NCBI RefSeq assembly: GCF_901411515.1
Contig: NZ_CABDUX010000001.1
Span: 1,550,001 to 1,614,000, forward strand
Source of the DNA: Raoultibacter phocaeensis
GTDB taxonomy: Bacteria > Actinomycetota > Coriobacteriia > Coriobacteriales > Eggerthellaceae
Direction: 5' to 3'
DNA length: 64,000 nt
Below the pieces are notes generated by a model, which saw only the letters and a program-made list of their open reading frames with translations, made no database searches and was not told where the DNA came from. Made by a program: the position numbers and the translations under genes. Shown here in pieces: positions 25,020-32,398 of the stretch (position 1 is its first letter; every line of letters begins with the position of its first letter).

Positions 25020-25913
25020 ATGCGGGATACAACAGAAAGAATCGGGGCTGAGGTAGCGGCGCTGTTCGATCAAGCAGACAGCGAGCTGTTCGCTGCCGCG
25101 CACGCTGCGAGCGAGCGGGCGATGCGCATCGGCGAAGGCCCTGCATCCATAAAGGCTTCGCCGCTCATCCTTACGGGCGACTGCAAAACACGGCCCGTCT
25201 GCAATCACTGCAAATGGGAGCATTTCAAAGCGGAATCGTATCAGGCGTTCGCACTCGATCGACCTCTCTCGGACATTATCGACCATGCGCACCATCTTGC
25301 CGATCTCGGGATCGAGCGCGCTTTCACGGCGACGGGGTGGATGGGGTACCGGCTTCCGCGTACGTATATCGATGCCGTCGAGGCCATTCACGACGCCGAG
25401 CCTCGGCTTGCGCTGTACGGCTTGTTCGGTGCACTCGACCGCCAAAGCCACTTCGACTTGGCATCTGCAGGGCTCACCGGCATGCTCACGAGCCTCGAGT
25501 CGCCGAGTAACGAGGTGTACCGTGCGTTCAGGCCGGGCGGAGATTCGCTCGAGAATCGGATCCGGGCGCTCGAATACACCTGCGAAGCGGGGCTATCCGT
25601 ATGGACCGGGTTTCTCGTAGGGCTCGGGGAGACCGAAGACGATGTGGCCTGGGGCATCGAAACGATCGCGCAATTCGAGCCTGAATCAATCTCCATCTTA
25701 CCCTTCGTACCCTTTCCCGATACGCCGATGGCTGACTATCCGGCGGCCGATCCGCTGTGGCTTGCCCGCGTGAATGCCGTCGCGCGCATACGGCTCGCGC
25801 GCACGCCGTATTTCTTTTCCGACCACGACCACGAGTTCGATCGGTTGTACGCAGATCGGATCGGCATCAACGGGTCCTACGAAACGGGTGTTGCACCGCA
25901 CACCCGATCGTAA
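25020..25913 (+). CDS. Radical SAM enzyme with CX5CX2C motif (BioB/HmdB-like)
   Basis: A 297-residue single-domain radical SAM protein. The cluster cysteines are Cys55, Cys61 and Cys64 in CKTRPVCNHC: CX5CX2C instead of the usual CX3CX2C. From memory, the same spacing is known from HmdB, an enzyme linked to the iron-guanylylpyridinol cofactor. The barrel resembles biotin-synthase relatives (GLFGALDRQ, TSLESPSNEVYRAFRPGG, GFLVGLGETEDDVAWGIE, ILPFVPFPDTPM). There is no auxiliary cluster domain. GGGGTGA before 25020 favours this start. An importer operon follows after 34 bases, so the enzyme may make or alter the imported molecule or a metal-binding cofactor. Its reaction is unknown. Confidence 0.83.
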   Translation: MRDTTERIGAEVAALFDQADSELFAAAHAASERAMRIGEGPASIKASPLILTGDCKTRPVCNHCKWEHFKAESYQAFALDRPLSDIIDHAHHLADLGIERAFTATGWMGYRLPRTYIDAVEAIHDAEPRLALYGLFGALDRQSHFDLASAGLTGMLTSLESPSNEVYRAFRPGGDSLENRIRALEYTCEAGLSVWTGFLVGLGETEDDVAWGIETIAQFEPESISILPFVPFPDTPMADYPAADPLWLARVNAVARIRLARTPYFFSDHDHEFDRLYADRIGINGSYETGVAPHTRS

Positions 25914-25947
25914 CCATAGAAGCTCGCATACCTTGAGGGAGGAAACA

Positions 25948-27135
25948 ATGAACGAACAAGATCGTCAGACTATCGAGAATCTCGAACGACCCGCCCGCTT
26001 TTTGTCGCGCCGATCGTTTATCGGTCTGTCGGGGTGCGTGGTGTTCACGGCCCTTGCCGGGGGCGGGTTGTTGGCGGGGTGCTCGTCTGAGCAAGCGAAA
26101 GAAGAGCCTGCCACATCCGAGTCGGCTGCCGAACCGACCGAGCAGAAACCTGCCGGCGACCGCACGGTGAAGAACCTCGACGGTAGCGAGATCGTCGTTC
26201 CTGCGGAGGTGACGAGCGTTGCGGCTATCTTCGGGCCCTCGTATGAAAAGCTCGTAGCCGTCGGCGCCGAAGGCCGCATCACGTGCGACGGCGATTTCCA
26301 TATCAGCGGATGGCCGTGGTCGAACGTCATCTACAAGCGCGTCAACGATGTGCCGGGCATTCCGAACGCCCATTCCGACCTCAACGTCGAGGATCTCGTT
26401 GCGCAGGGCGTGCAGGTCGTATTCTGCTTCCCGAACCCCGCCCAGGCCGAAGCCATCAACAACGCAGGCATGGTTGCCGTGCCTATGACCTCGACTGGCG
26501 CGTTTAAGGATGTGGCCGACACACTCACGCTCTACGCCGACGTGATGGGCGATGAGAAGGCCGCTTCGCAGGCCAAAGCGTACGCGAAGTACTTCGACGA
26601 GAAGGTGGCCATGGTCAAGGAGCGTACGGCGAACGTGACCGAGCGTCCGAGTGTGTACCTTGCCTACACCGACATGCTCCACGGCTACGGTGCCAAGTCC
26701 GATATGGTAGAGGTCATCGAGCTTGCGGGCGGCGAGCTTGCGAGCAAGACCCTCGAGGGATCGTCCAACATCGAAGTCACCGCCGAGCAGCTGCTCGAAT
26801 GGAACCCCGACTACATCTTCCTCGACCATGCCGGCTCGTCGGGCAACGCGACGGCGGAGGATGCCATCAACGAGGCGCTCGCTACAGGCGACTTCAATTC
26901 CATCGCCGCCGTTGCGGAGAACCAGGTTGTCGCCACGCCGACCGGCGTGTTCTTCTGGGATTCCGGCATCCAGAAGATCCTCTACCTCGTCTACATCGCC
27001 AAGACCATCCACCCCGATCTGTTCGAGGACGTCGACATGAAAGAGCTGCTTGTCGATTTCTACCAGCAGTTCTTCGATTACAGCCTAACCGACGAGGAAG
27101 CCGAGCGCATCCTCAACCATCAGGATCCCGCGTAA
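25948..27135 (+). CDS. ABC substrate-binding lipoprotein (BtuF/FecB fold)
   Basis: A 395-residue exported protein with a twin-arginine motif (LSRRSFIG) and lipobox LAGC with Cys45. It has the class III periplasmic-binding-protein pattern: TVKNLDGSEIVVPAEVTSVA at the start, two lobes joined by a long helix (about DTLTLYADVMGDEKAASQAK), and GVFFWDSGIQKILYLVYIAK near the end. This fold binds iron-siderophores, haem, cobalamin or, in MolABC, molybdate; the ligand cannot be told from sequence. Use of Tat rather than Sec suggests folding, perhaps with a cofactor, before export. AGGGAGG precedes the ATG. The permease and ATPase follow. Confidence 0.85.
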   Translation: MNEQDRQTIENLERPARFLSRRSFIGLSGCVVFTALAGGGLLAGCSSEQAKEEPATSESAAEPTEQKPAGDRTVKNLDGSEIVVPAEVTSVAAIFGPSYEKLVAVGAEGRITCDGDFHISGWPWSNVIYKRVNDVPGIPNAHSDLNVEDLVAQGVQVVFCFPNPAQAEAINNAGMVAVPMTSTGAFKDVADTLTLYADVMGDEKAASQAKAYAKYFDEKVAMVKERTANVTERPSVYLAYTDMLHGYGAKSDMVEVIELAGGELASKTLEGSSNIEVTAEQLLEWNPDYIFLDHAGSSGNATAEDAINEALATGDFNSIAAVAENQVVATPTGVFFWDSGIQKILYLVYIAKTIHPDLFEDVDMKELLVDFYQQFFDYSLTDEEAERILNHQDPA

Positions 27136-27144
27136 GGTTTGGTC

Positions 27145-28200
27145 GTGGGCAAGCGCATCGAACGACAGGGAAGCGCTCCGCTTGGGCGCATAGGGCTGAT
27201 CGCCTTAGGCGCGGCAACGCTGCTTGCTGCGACGATTTCGCTTGCAGTGGGGCGGTTCAGCATCGATCTGCCACTGCTCGCATCGACGCTTGCCCACGCG
27301 CCCGATGCGGTTATGGCGCTTGTAGGCGGCGGTGATCTCACGAGCGAAGAGCTCGTGGTGTTCAAGATGCGCTTGCCTCGCATCGTCGGAGCGCTCTTGG
27401 TGGGCGGAGCGCTCGGCATGGCGGGGGCGGCGTTTCAGGGAATGTTTCGCAACCCCATGGTTTCACCCGATCTGCTCGGCGCTTCGTCGGGTGCGGCGTT
27501 CGGCGCGGCATGTTCGATGCTCGTTGCCGCACCGGTCGCCGTGATCTCGGGGTCGGCCTTCGTCGGCGGCCTCATCGCGGTGTTCCTCACGTACCTTATC
27601 AGCGTGACGGTGGGCAAGGGCACCTCGAACGTCATCGTGCTCGTGCTGGCGGGCGTGGTCATCAAGGCGATGTTCGAGGCGCTCATCTCGGTTACCAAGT
27701 ACGTGGCCGACCCGTACAGCCAGCTGCCGGGAATCACGTTCTTCCTCATGGGAGGCCTTTCGAGCCTGACGTGGTCGGATATCGGCATGCTGAGCGTGCC
27801 GGTGCTCGTATGCGGAATCGTGCTCTACGGGCTTCGGTGGCGCATCAACATCCTTTCGCTCGACGATGACGAGTCCCGCGCGCTCGGCATGGAGTCGGGG
27901 CGCATCCGCGTGGTCGTCATCGTGTGCGCTACGCTCATGACCGCGGTGAGCGTAGCGGTTACGGGCATCATCGGCTGGGTGGGGCTCGTCATCCCGCATT
28001 TCATGCGGATGCTGTTCGGCCCCGATTGCCGCAGGCTCCTTCCCGCATCGTTTCTGGGCGGCGCGCTCTACCTCGTGCTTATGGACGACATCGCCCGCGG
28101 AATGTTTCCCATGGAGATACCCATCGGCATTCTGACCGCGCTCGTCGGCGCACCCGTGTTCGTGGCGCTTTTGGTGAAATTCAAAGGGGGGTGGAAGTGA
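27145..28200 (+). CDS. ABC importer permease (FecCD/BtuC family)
   Basis: A 351-residue permease with about nine to ten membrane helices. Family landmarks are LPRIVGALLVGGALGMAGAA, FRNPMVSPDLLGASSGAAFG and the coupling-helix region GWVGLVIPHFMRMLFGPD. GTG at 27145 is chosen because AAGG lies seven bases upstream; TTG at 27139 is closer than expected. It follows the binding protein after a short gap and overlaps the ATPase start by one base (TGATG). It forms the inner-membrane channel of a metal-chelate or cofactor importer. Confidence 0.88.
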   Translation: MGKRIERQGSAPLGRIGLIALGAATLLAATISLAVGRFSIDLPLLASTLAHAPDAVMALVGGGDLTSEELVVFKMRLPRIVGALLVGGALGMAGAAFQGMFRNPMVSPDLLGASSGAAFGAACSMLVAAPVAVISGSAFVGGLIAVFLTYLISVTVGKGTSNVIVLVLAGVVIKAMFEALISVTKYVADPYSQLPGITFFLMGGLSSLTWSDIGMLSVPVLVCGIVLYGLRWRINILSLDDDESRALGMESGRIRVVVIVCATLMTAVSVAVTGIIGWVGLVIPHFMRMLFGPDCRRLLPASFLGGALYLVLMDDIARGMFPMEIPIGILTALVGAPVFVALLVKFKGGWK

Positions 28201-29006
28201 TGGCGCTCGTGATCGATGATGTGACGTGCGGATACGGGGGTAAGCCTGTCGTCGAGCACGTGAGCTTCGCCCTCGAACCCAGTAGCGTGACGGCGATCCT
28301 CGGTCCGAACGGTGTGGGAAAGACGACGCTCTTCAAAGCTGCGCTCGGGTTTTTGCCCTTGAGCGGGGGATGTGTGTCGATCGACGGGGCGGATTGTGCG
28401 AAGATGAGCCGAGCGGAAGTGGCTCGTGCGATCGCGTATGTGCCCCAGATCCAGAACATCCCGTTCGCCTACACGGTTGAGGAAGCGGTGCTTATGGGAA
28501 GGGCACCGCATCTGAAGCTCTTGCAGCAGCCCGGACCCGACGATCATCGGATCGCCCGCGAAACGCTTGAGACCATGGGGATCGCGCATCTTGCGAAAAA
28601 GACATGCGTCGAGGTGTCGGGCGGCGAGCTGCAGATGGTGGCGATCGCTCGAGCGCTCGCGCAGCAGCCGCGCTATCTCGTGATGGACGAGCCCACTGCG
28701 AGCCTTGATTTCGGAAACCAGATTCACGTGCTCGAACGCATCATCGAACTTACGGAAAGCGGCATGGGCGTGCTCATGACCACGCACGATCCCGAGCAGG
28801 CGTTCTCGCTCAAATCGGACGTAGTGCTCATGCAGCGCGGCCATGCCTGCCGCTGCGGGTACTACCGCGACGTGCTCACCGAAGAGGTGCTTGCCGAGAC
28901 CTACGGCGTCGATGTGCTCATCCGCCCGATTCCGTACGAGGGAAAGAGTATCGAGTGCTGCATGGCGCTCATCAAAGAGACGGGGCATCGGCATAGGGAA
29001 CGGTAG
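28200..29006 (+). CDS. ABC importer ATP-binding protein (FecE/BtuD family)
   Basis: A 268-residue ATPase. Walker A is GPNGVGKTT (about residues 38-46), the signature VSGGELQMVAIARALAQQ and Walker B YLVMDEPTASLD follow, with the switch histidine in TTHDPEQA. QIQNIPFAYTVEEAVLMGR is typical of the Fe-chelate/B12 group. The ATG shares a base with the permease stop. The C-terminal 30 residues include a Cys-Cys pair (ECCMAL) and a basic histidine-rich end (GHRHRER), of unknown meaning. It completes a full importer, coupled to the radical SAM gene at 25020. Confidence 0.9.
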   Translation: MALVIDDVTCGYGGKPVVEHVSFALEPSSVTAILGPNGVGKTTLFKAALGFLPLSGGCVSIDGADCAKMSRAEVARAIAYVPQIQNIPFAYTVEEAVLMGRAPHLKLLQQPGPDDHRIARETLETMGIAHLAKKTCVEVSGGELQMVAIARALAQQPRYLVMDEPTASLDFGNQIHVLERIIELTESGMGVLMTTHDPEQAFSLKSDVVLMQRGHACRCGYYRDVLTEEVLAETYGVDVLIRPIPYEGKSIECCMALIKETGHRHRER

Positions 29007-29046
29007 CAGGAACGATCCGCCTGTTTGTGCTGTTTGTCGCGCCGCC

Positions 29047-29442
29047 TTATGCGTAGATTTCCTTCTCAACCACGAGGTCGTTTTTGATCTTGCCGACAAG
29101 CTTTTGCAGGGCATCGATGCAGTTCGGGCGGATGTCAGCTCCGATCAGCACGTACATGATCGAATCGCCTACGCCGAGCGCGCCTTCGTTGAGCCACACG
29201 CGCACGTAATATACGCCGGGCCATGTGAGCGCTTCGGCGACAGCAGCGTCGACGCCCGCCGCGTCGTAGGAGAACTCCACCTGAGCCACATCGCCGAGGC
29301 CCTCGACGCCTTCTCGGACCTGCGCTTTCGGAGTCACGCGCACGGTGCCGTTGTGGGTGAGGAACATGCCGCACTGCGCAGCCTTCGGGTCTTCCTTCGC
29401 TTCTTTAAGCCACTGATCGATTGACGGTTCCGGTTTTGCCAT
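29047..29442 (-). CDS. moaE: MoaE-like molybdopterin synthase catalytic subunit (divergent)
   Basis: A 131-residue protein resembling MoaE, which with thiocarboxylated MoaD adds sulfur to precursor Z to make molybdopterin. Matching pieces are GMFLTHNGTVR (GxVR core), the GALGVGDSIMYVLIGADIRP segment where many MoaE proteins have a HR motif, and KLVGKIKNDLVVEKE with the two lysines expected near the C-terminus. The His-Arg motif is replaced by Asp-Ile-Arg, so activity is unproven. GAGGGG five bases before the ATG supports the start. It is convergent with the importer operon, 40 bases away; no MoaD is seen in the window. Confidence 0.72.
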   Translation of the reverse strand: MAKPEPSIDQWLKEAKEDPKAAQCGMFLTHNGTVRVTPKAQVREGVEGLGDVAQVEFSYDAAGVDAAVAEALTWPGVYYVRVWLNEGALGVGDSIMYVLIGADIRPNCIDALQKLVGKIKNDLVVEKEIYA

Positions 29443-29686
29443 GGTACCCCTCGTTTCGTTTTCCCATCCGATTGCTCGGTAATCCTAGCGTATCAATGGG
29501 GTTAAGTATACCGCATCGGTGCGTATATTCTCAAACAAGGAAGATATTTGCATCGACATGCAATCGAACATGCGGCATGCCTCTTGCTGGACGTAGAAGC
29601 TTGGGTGAAAGATGTGGTTGAGTGGTATCGCCTTATGCAGAACTCGTATATGACGTACCCAATCGTGTTCCCGAGTTCTCGGATTC
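29443..29686. other. Spacer between moaE and the IS3 element
   Basis: Relatively AT-rich, with no supported gene on either strand. It carries the upstream region of moaE; a frame that runs through it into the transposase lacks any family similarity before 29908. Confidence 0.5.
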
Positions 29687-29701
29687 TGGCACAAAATTGG
29701 A

Positions 29702-29822
29702 GGTTTGACAATTGTATAACCAGATACCTATTGAAATCGAAGGTAATGGCAGACAAAATGCCTGATGGCAAATTATCATACCCTCATATAATAAATGTAT
29801 TGTATTCCATAATTGTCAAACC
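29702..29822. repeat. AT-rich inverted-repeat segment inside the IS3 left end
   Basis: GGTTTGACAATT (29702-29713) and AATTGTCAAACC (29811-29822) form exact 12-bp arms around AT-rich DNA, with GGAGG next to each arm. It contrasts sharply with the GC-rich remainder of the element and may be a nested non-autonomous insertion. Confidence 0.5.
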
Positions 29823-29907
29823 GGAGGTGCGGCAGGAAGTTGGACCGCCGGCAGGCGGTCCACGACCGATCGAGCGGCCCCCGCGGGGGCCGCGAGGAGG
29901 GAGCCGC

Positions 29908-31353
29908 ATGTACACGGAAAGGGAGAAGGTCCGCTACGTCGAGACGATGTGGGCCGAGGGGCTCACGCCCCGCGCCGCCGAGCGGAAATGGGGGACCCCG
30001 TCCAGGGAGTCGCTGAGGCGGTGGCTGGAGCAGGCCGAGGAGGGCTCCCTGCCGGCGGAGATGCCCAGGGTGAAGGGGCGCGCCGAGCACGCGCCCCACT
30101 CCCGCTACCCCGAGGCCACCAAGGCGGAGGCCGTCCGCCTCTACGGCCTCGGGGAGAAGCCCGCGCACATCGCCCGCCGCCTCGGCATCGCCGAAGCGAG
30201 CATAATATCGGTCTGGAGCAGGAAGGCCCGCAAAAGCGCTATCATGTCCGAGACCGGCGCGGAGGGCGCGCCGCGCGAGGACGAGGGGGCGAAGCCGGGC
30301 ATGGGGCAGGCGGCGGGATCGGACGACAGGCGGATCGAGGCCCTCCGGGCCGAGCTCGAGGAGGCGCTCTTCGAGGTGAGCGTCTACAAGGAGCTGATGC
30401 GCGACCCAAAAGCCGCAAGCCCGGCGAGCCTGTCGAAGAGGCGGCTCGTCGGGTTAGGCGAGAGGCTGAGGCGGGACTGCGGGTGCTCCCTGGCCCGGAT
30501 CTCGACGTTCTTGGGAATCTCGAAGAGCACCTACCTCTACCACCGGGCGAGGCTCGATAGCCCGTCCGGCATGACGGACGGGGGCTTCGACGGGGCCGTG
30601 GCCGCGGCCTTCGCGGAGAACGGCGGGATCTACGGCTACCGCCGCCTCAGAGCGGCGCTGGAGGCCGGCGGCGTCCGCGCGCCCGAGCGCAGGGTGCGCG
30701 AGTCGATGGCGCGCCAGGGGCTCGTCGCCCGGTGCTCCAGGTCGGAGAAGAGATGGAGCTCGTACGCGGGCGAGGTGTCGGACGCGCCCGGGAACCTGCT
30801 GCTCGGCGAGCACGGGAGGCACGACTTCTCGGCGGACGCGCCCAACGAGCTGTGGCTCACCGACATCACCGAGATGCGGGGGCGCGACGGCAAGTGCTAC
30901 CTGTCCGCCGTCGTCGACTGCTTCGACGGCAAGGTCGTCGCCTGGCGCGCCTCGGAGAGCCCCAACGCCGAGCTCGCGAACTCCACGCTCGCCGACGCGA
31001 TAGCGACGCTTCGGGAGGGCCAGCGTCCCGTCATCCACTCCGACCGCGGCGGGCACTACCGCTGGAAGGGGTGGATCGCGCTGTGCGAGGGGGCCGGCCT
31101 CGTGCGCTCGATGTCGCGCAAGGGGCACAGCCCCGACAACGCGGCGTGCGAGGGCTTCTTCGGCCGGGCGAAGGTCGAGGCGTTCCATTCGCTCGTGCGC
31201 GCGGGGGCGCCCGTCGCCGAGATATTCGAGGCCGTCGCGCGCTACATCACGTGGTACAATGACGGCCGCCTCAAGACGTTCAGGGAGAACGGGAAGAAGG
31301 CCACCTGCGAGACCATCGAGGGCCGCCGCAGGAGGCTCGGGCTGGCGGCCTGA
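29908..31353 (+). CDS. IS3-family transposase, single fused frame
   Basis: A 481-residue DDE transposase. The N-terminal third has two helix-turn-helix units (MYTEREKVRYVETMWAEGLT..., and YPEATKAEAVRLYGLGEKPAHIA) joined by a Glu-rich coiled coil (RIEALRAELEEALFEVSVYKELM). An HTH_21-like segment, IYGYRRLRAAL, leads to the rve integrase core with the catalytic Asp in WLTDITEM, Asp in HSDRGGHY and Glu in NAACEGFFGRAK. Most IS3 elements split this product over two frames joined by -1 frameshifting; here it is one continuous frame. GAGGAGGG upstream supports the ATG at 29908. Confidence 0.9.
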   Translation: MYTEREKVRYVETMWAEGLTPRAAERKWGTPSRESLRRWLEQAEEGSLPAEMPRVKGRAEHAPHSRYPEATKAEAVRLYGLGEKPAHIARRLGIAEASIISVWSRKARKSAIMSETGAEGAPREDEGAKPGMGQAAGSDDRRIEALRAELEEALFEVSVYKELMRDPKAASPASLSKRRLVGLGERLRRDCGCSLARISTFLGISKSTYLYHRARLDSPSGMTDGGFDGAVAAAFAENGGIYGYRRLRAALEAGGVRAPERRVRESMARQGLVARCSRSEKRWSSYAGEVSDAPGNLLLGEHGRHDFSADAPNELWLTDITEMRGRDGKCYLSAVVDCFDGKVVAWRASESPNAELANSTLADAIATLREGQRPVIHSDRGGHYRWKGWIALCEGAGLVRSMSRKGHSPDNAACEGFFGRAKVEAFHSLVRAGAPVAEIFEAVARYITWYNDGRLKTFRENGKKATCETIEGRRRRLGLAA

Positions 31354-31499
31354 GCAGTCCAAGAATCCTGCCGCACCCCCAACCTCCAATTTTGTGCCAA
31401 GATCGGGCCAGTCGGGAACACAAGCGCGCATCCGGTCCCTCATCCCAAGCGTTAAACCCGTTGAGGTTAGGTGGATTACGTTAGCTACTGTGATCTAAT

Positions 31500-31600
31500 C
31501 GACCCGCAACTCGTATTGACTCGCGGCTCGCAACAACTCGCGGCTCGTGCCGACCTGCGGCCCGTATCGACCTGCAACTCGCATCGACCTGCATACACTC
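31500..31600. repeat. Degenerate 17-18 bp tandem repeats
   Basis: About five and a half copies of a GACCTGCAACTCGCATC-like unit lie just past the stop of the minus-strand TetR gene. The unit differs from the arrays elsewhere but the placement is the same. Confidence 0.8.
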
Positions 31601-32155
31601 CTACAACGCAGCCAAACCGCTGTCAGCCATCTTCTCGATGAAACGAGCGATATCGTCGGTGCTCTCGCGCATGCCCGTCTGGACCCATGAGCGGATGACG
31701 GCGAGGCATCCGTTGGCCATGAACGTGTAGAAGCGGTCGAGTTCGTCGGCGGCCAGATCCGGTTTCACGCGTCGCCACATCGCGATGCTTCTCTCCCTGA
31801 ACGTGTCTACGATGCGCAGCAGCAGTTCGGGGTCGCTGTATTCGCCGAAAAACGCCATGCAAAGTTTTTCGTTGCGAGCGATGGTTGTGCAGATGTCTTT
31901 GCTGAATGCTTCGAGCGAACCGCCTTCGATCGTGTTTTTAAGCGAATGCATGATGGTTTGTGCAAGTTCGCGTTCGATCTCTTCGTACAGCGCGTAGATG
32001 TCAGCATAGTGCGAATAGAAGGTCGCACGGTTAACCCCTGCTCGGTCGCAGAGCTCCTTGACAGTGATTTTGCTTACCGGCTTCTCTTGCATGAGATCGA
32101 AGAAGCTGTCGCGCAGCATCATTTTGGTAAGACGTACGCGATGGTCCTGTTTCAT
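31601..32155 (-). CDS. TetR/AcrR family regulator
   Basis: A 184-residue regulator. The N-terminal helix-turn-helix reads ALLRDSF-type helix (MMLRDSFFDLMQEKPVSKITV) then KELCDRAGVNRATFYSHYADIYAL, the TetR signature. The C-terminal part is an all-helical ligand and dimer domain. GGAGGCGAT directly before the ATG at 32155 fixes the start; a longer frame to 32251 has no support. It is divergent from an MMPL exporter gene, which it probably represses through the dyad at 32306-32318. The ligand is likely a lipophilic compound exported by the MMPL protein (inference). Confidence 0.87.
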   Translation of the reverse strand: MKQDHRVRLTKMMLRDSFFDLMQEKPVSKITVKELCDRAGVNRATFYSHYADIYALYEEIERELAQTIMHSLKNTIEGGSLEAFSKDICTTIARNEKLCMAFFGEYSDPELLLRIVDTFRERSIAMWRRVKPDLAADELDRFYTFMANGCLAVIRSWVQTGMRESTDDIARFIEKMADSGLAAL

Positions 32156-32305
32156 ATCGCCTCCTTTGCGCGCTCGCTCGGGTTGTGCGTTTTCCGTTCG
32201 CAAGACAACAGATTGAGTCCGGATGTCGATTTGCTGACACTTCTGAAGCATTTATCGGTTGAAGAATGATCATGATGCAATATAACTATAAACGCGAAAG
32301 ATAAT

Positions 32306-32318
32306 CAACACCGTGTTG
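32306..32318. promoter_or_regulatory. Candidate TetR operator
   Basis: CAACAC-C-GTGTTG is a perfect 6-bp-arm dyad between the divergent tetR and MMPL genes. Confidence 0.5.
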
Positions 32319-32398
32319 TCAAGGATGCGCATCCGCCAGGCTGAGTTTTGGGCGAAGGATCGGAAACGCTGCTTGCAATGGCAAAGGATTGAGCTACC

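Larger units (their letters stand above)
29687..31399 (+). mobile_element. IS3-family insertion sequence
   Basis: A 1713-bp element bounded by a perfect 19-bp terminal inverted repeat, TGGCACAAAATTGGAGGTT (29687-29705) and its complement (31381-31399), with the TG...CA ends typical of the family. One long transposase frame fills most of it. No 3-5 bp direct repeat flanks it (GATTC on the left, AGATC on the right), which suggests rearrangement or loss after insertion. The coding part is much richer in GC than the host genes. Confidence 0.9.
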
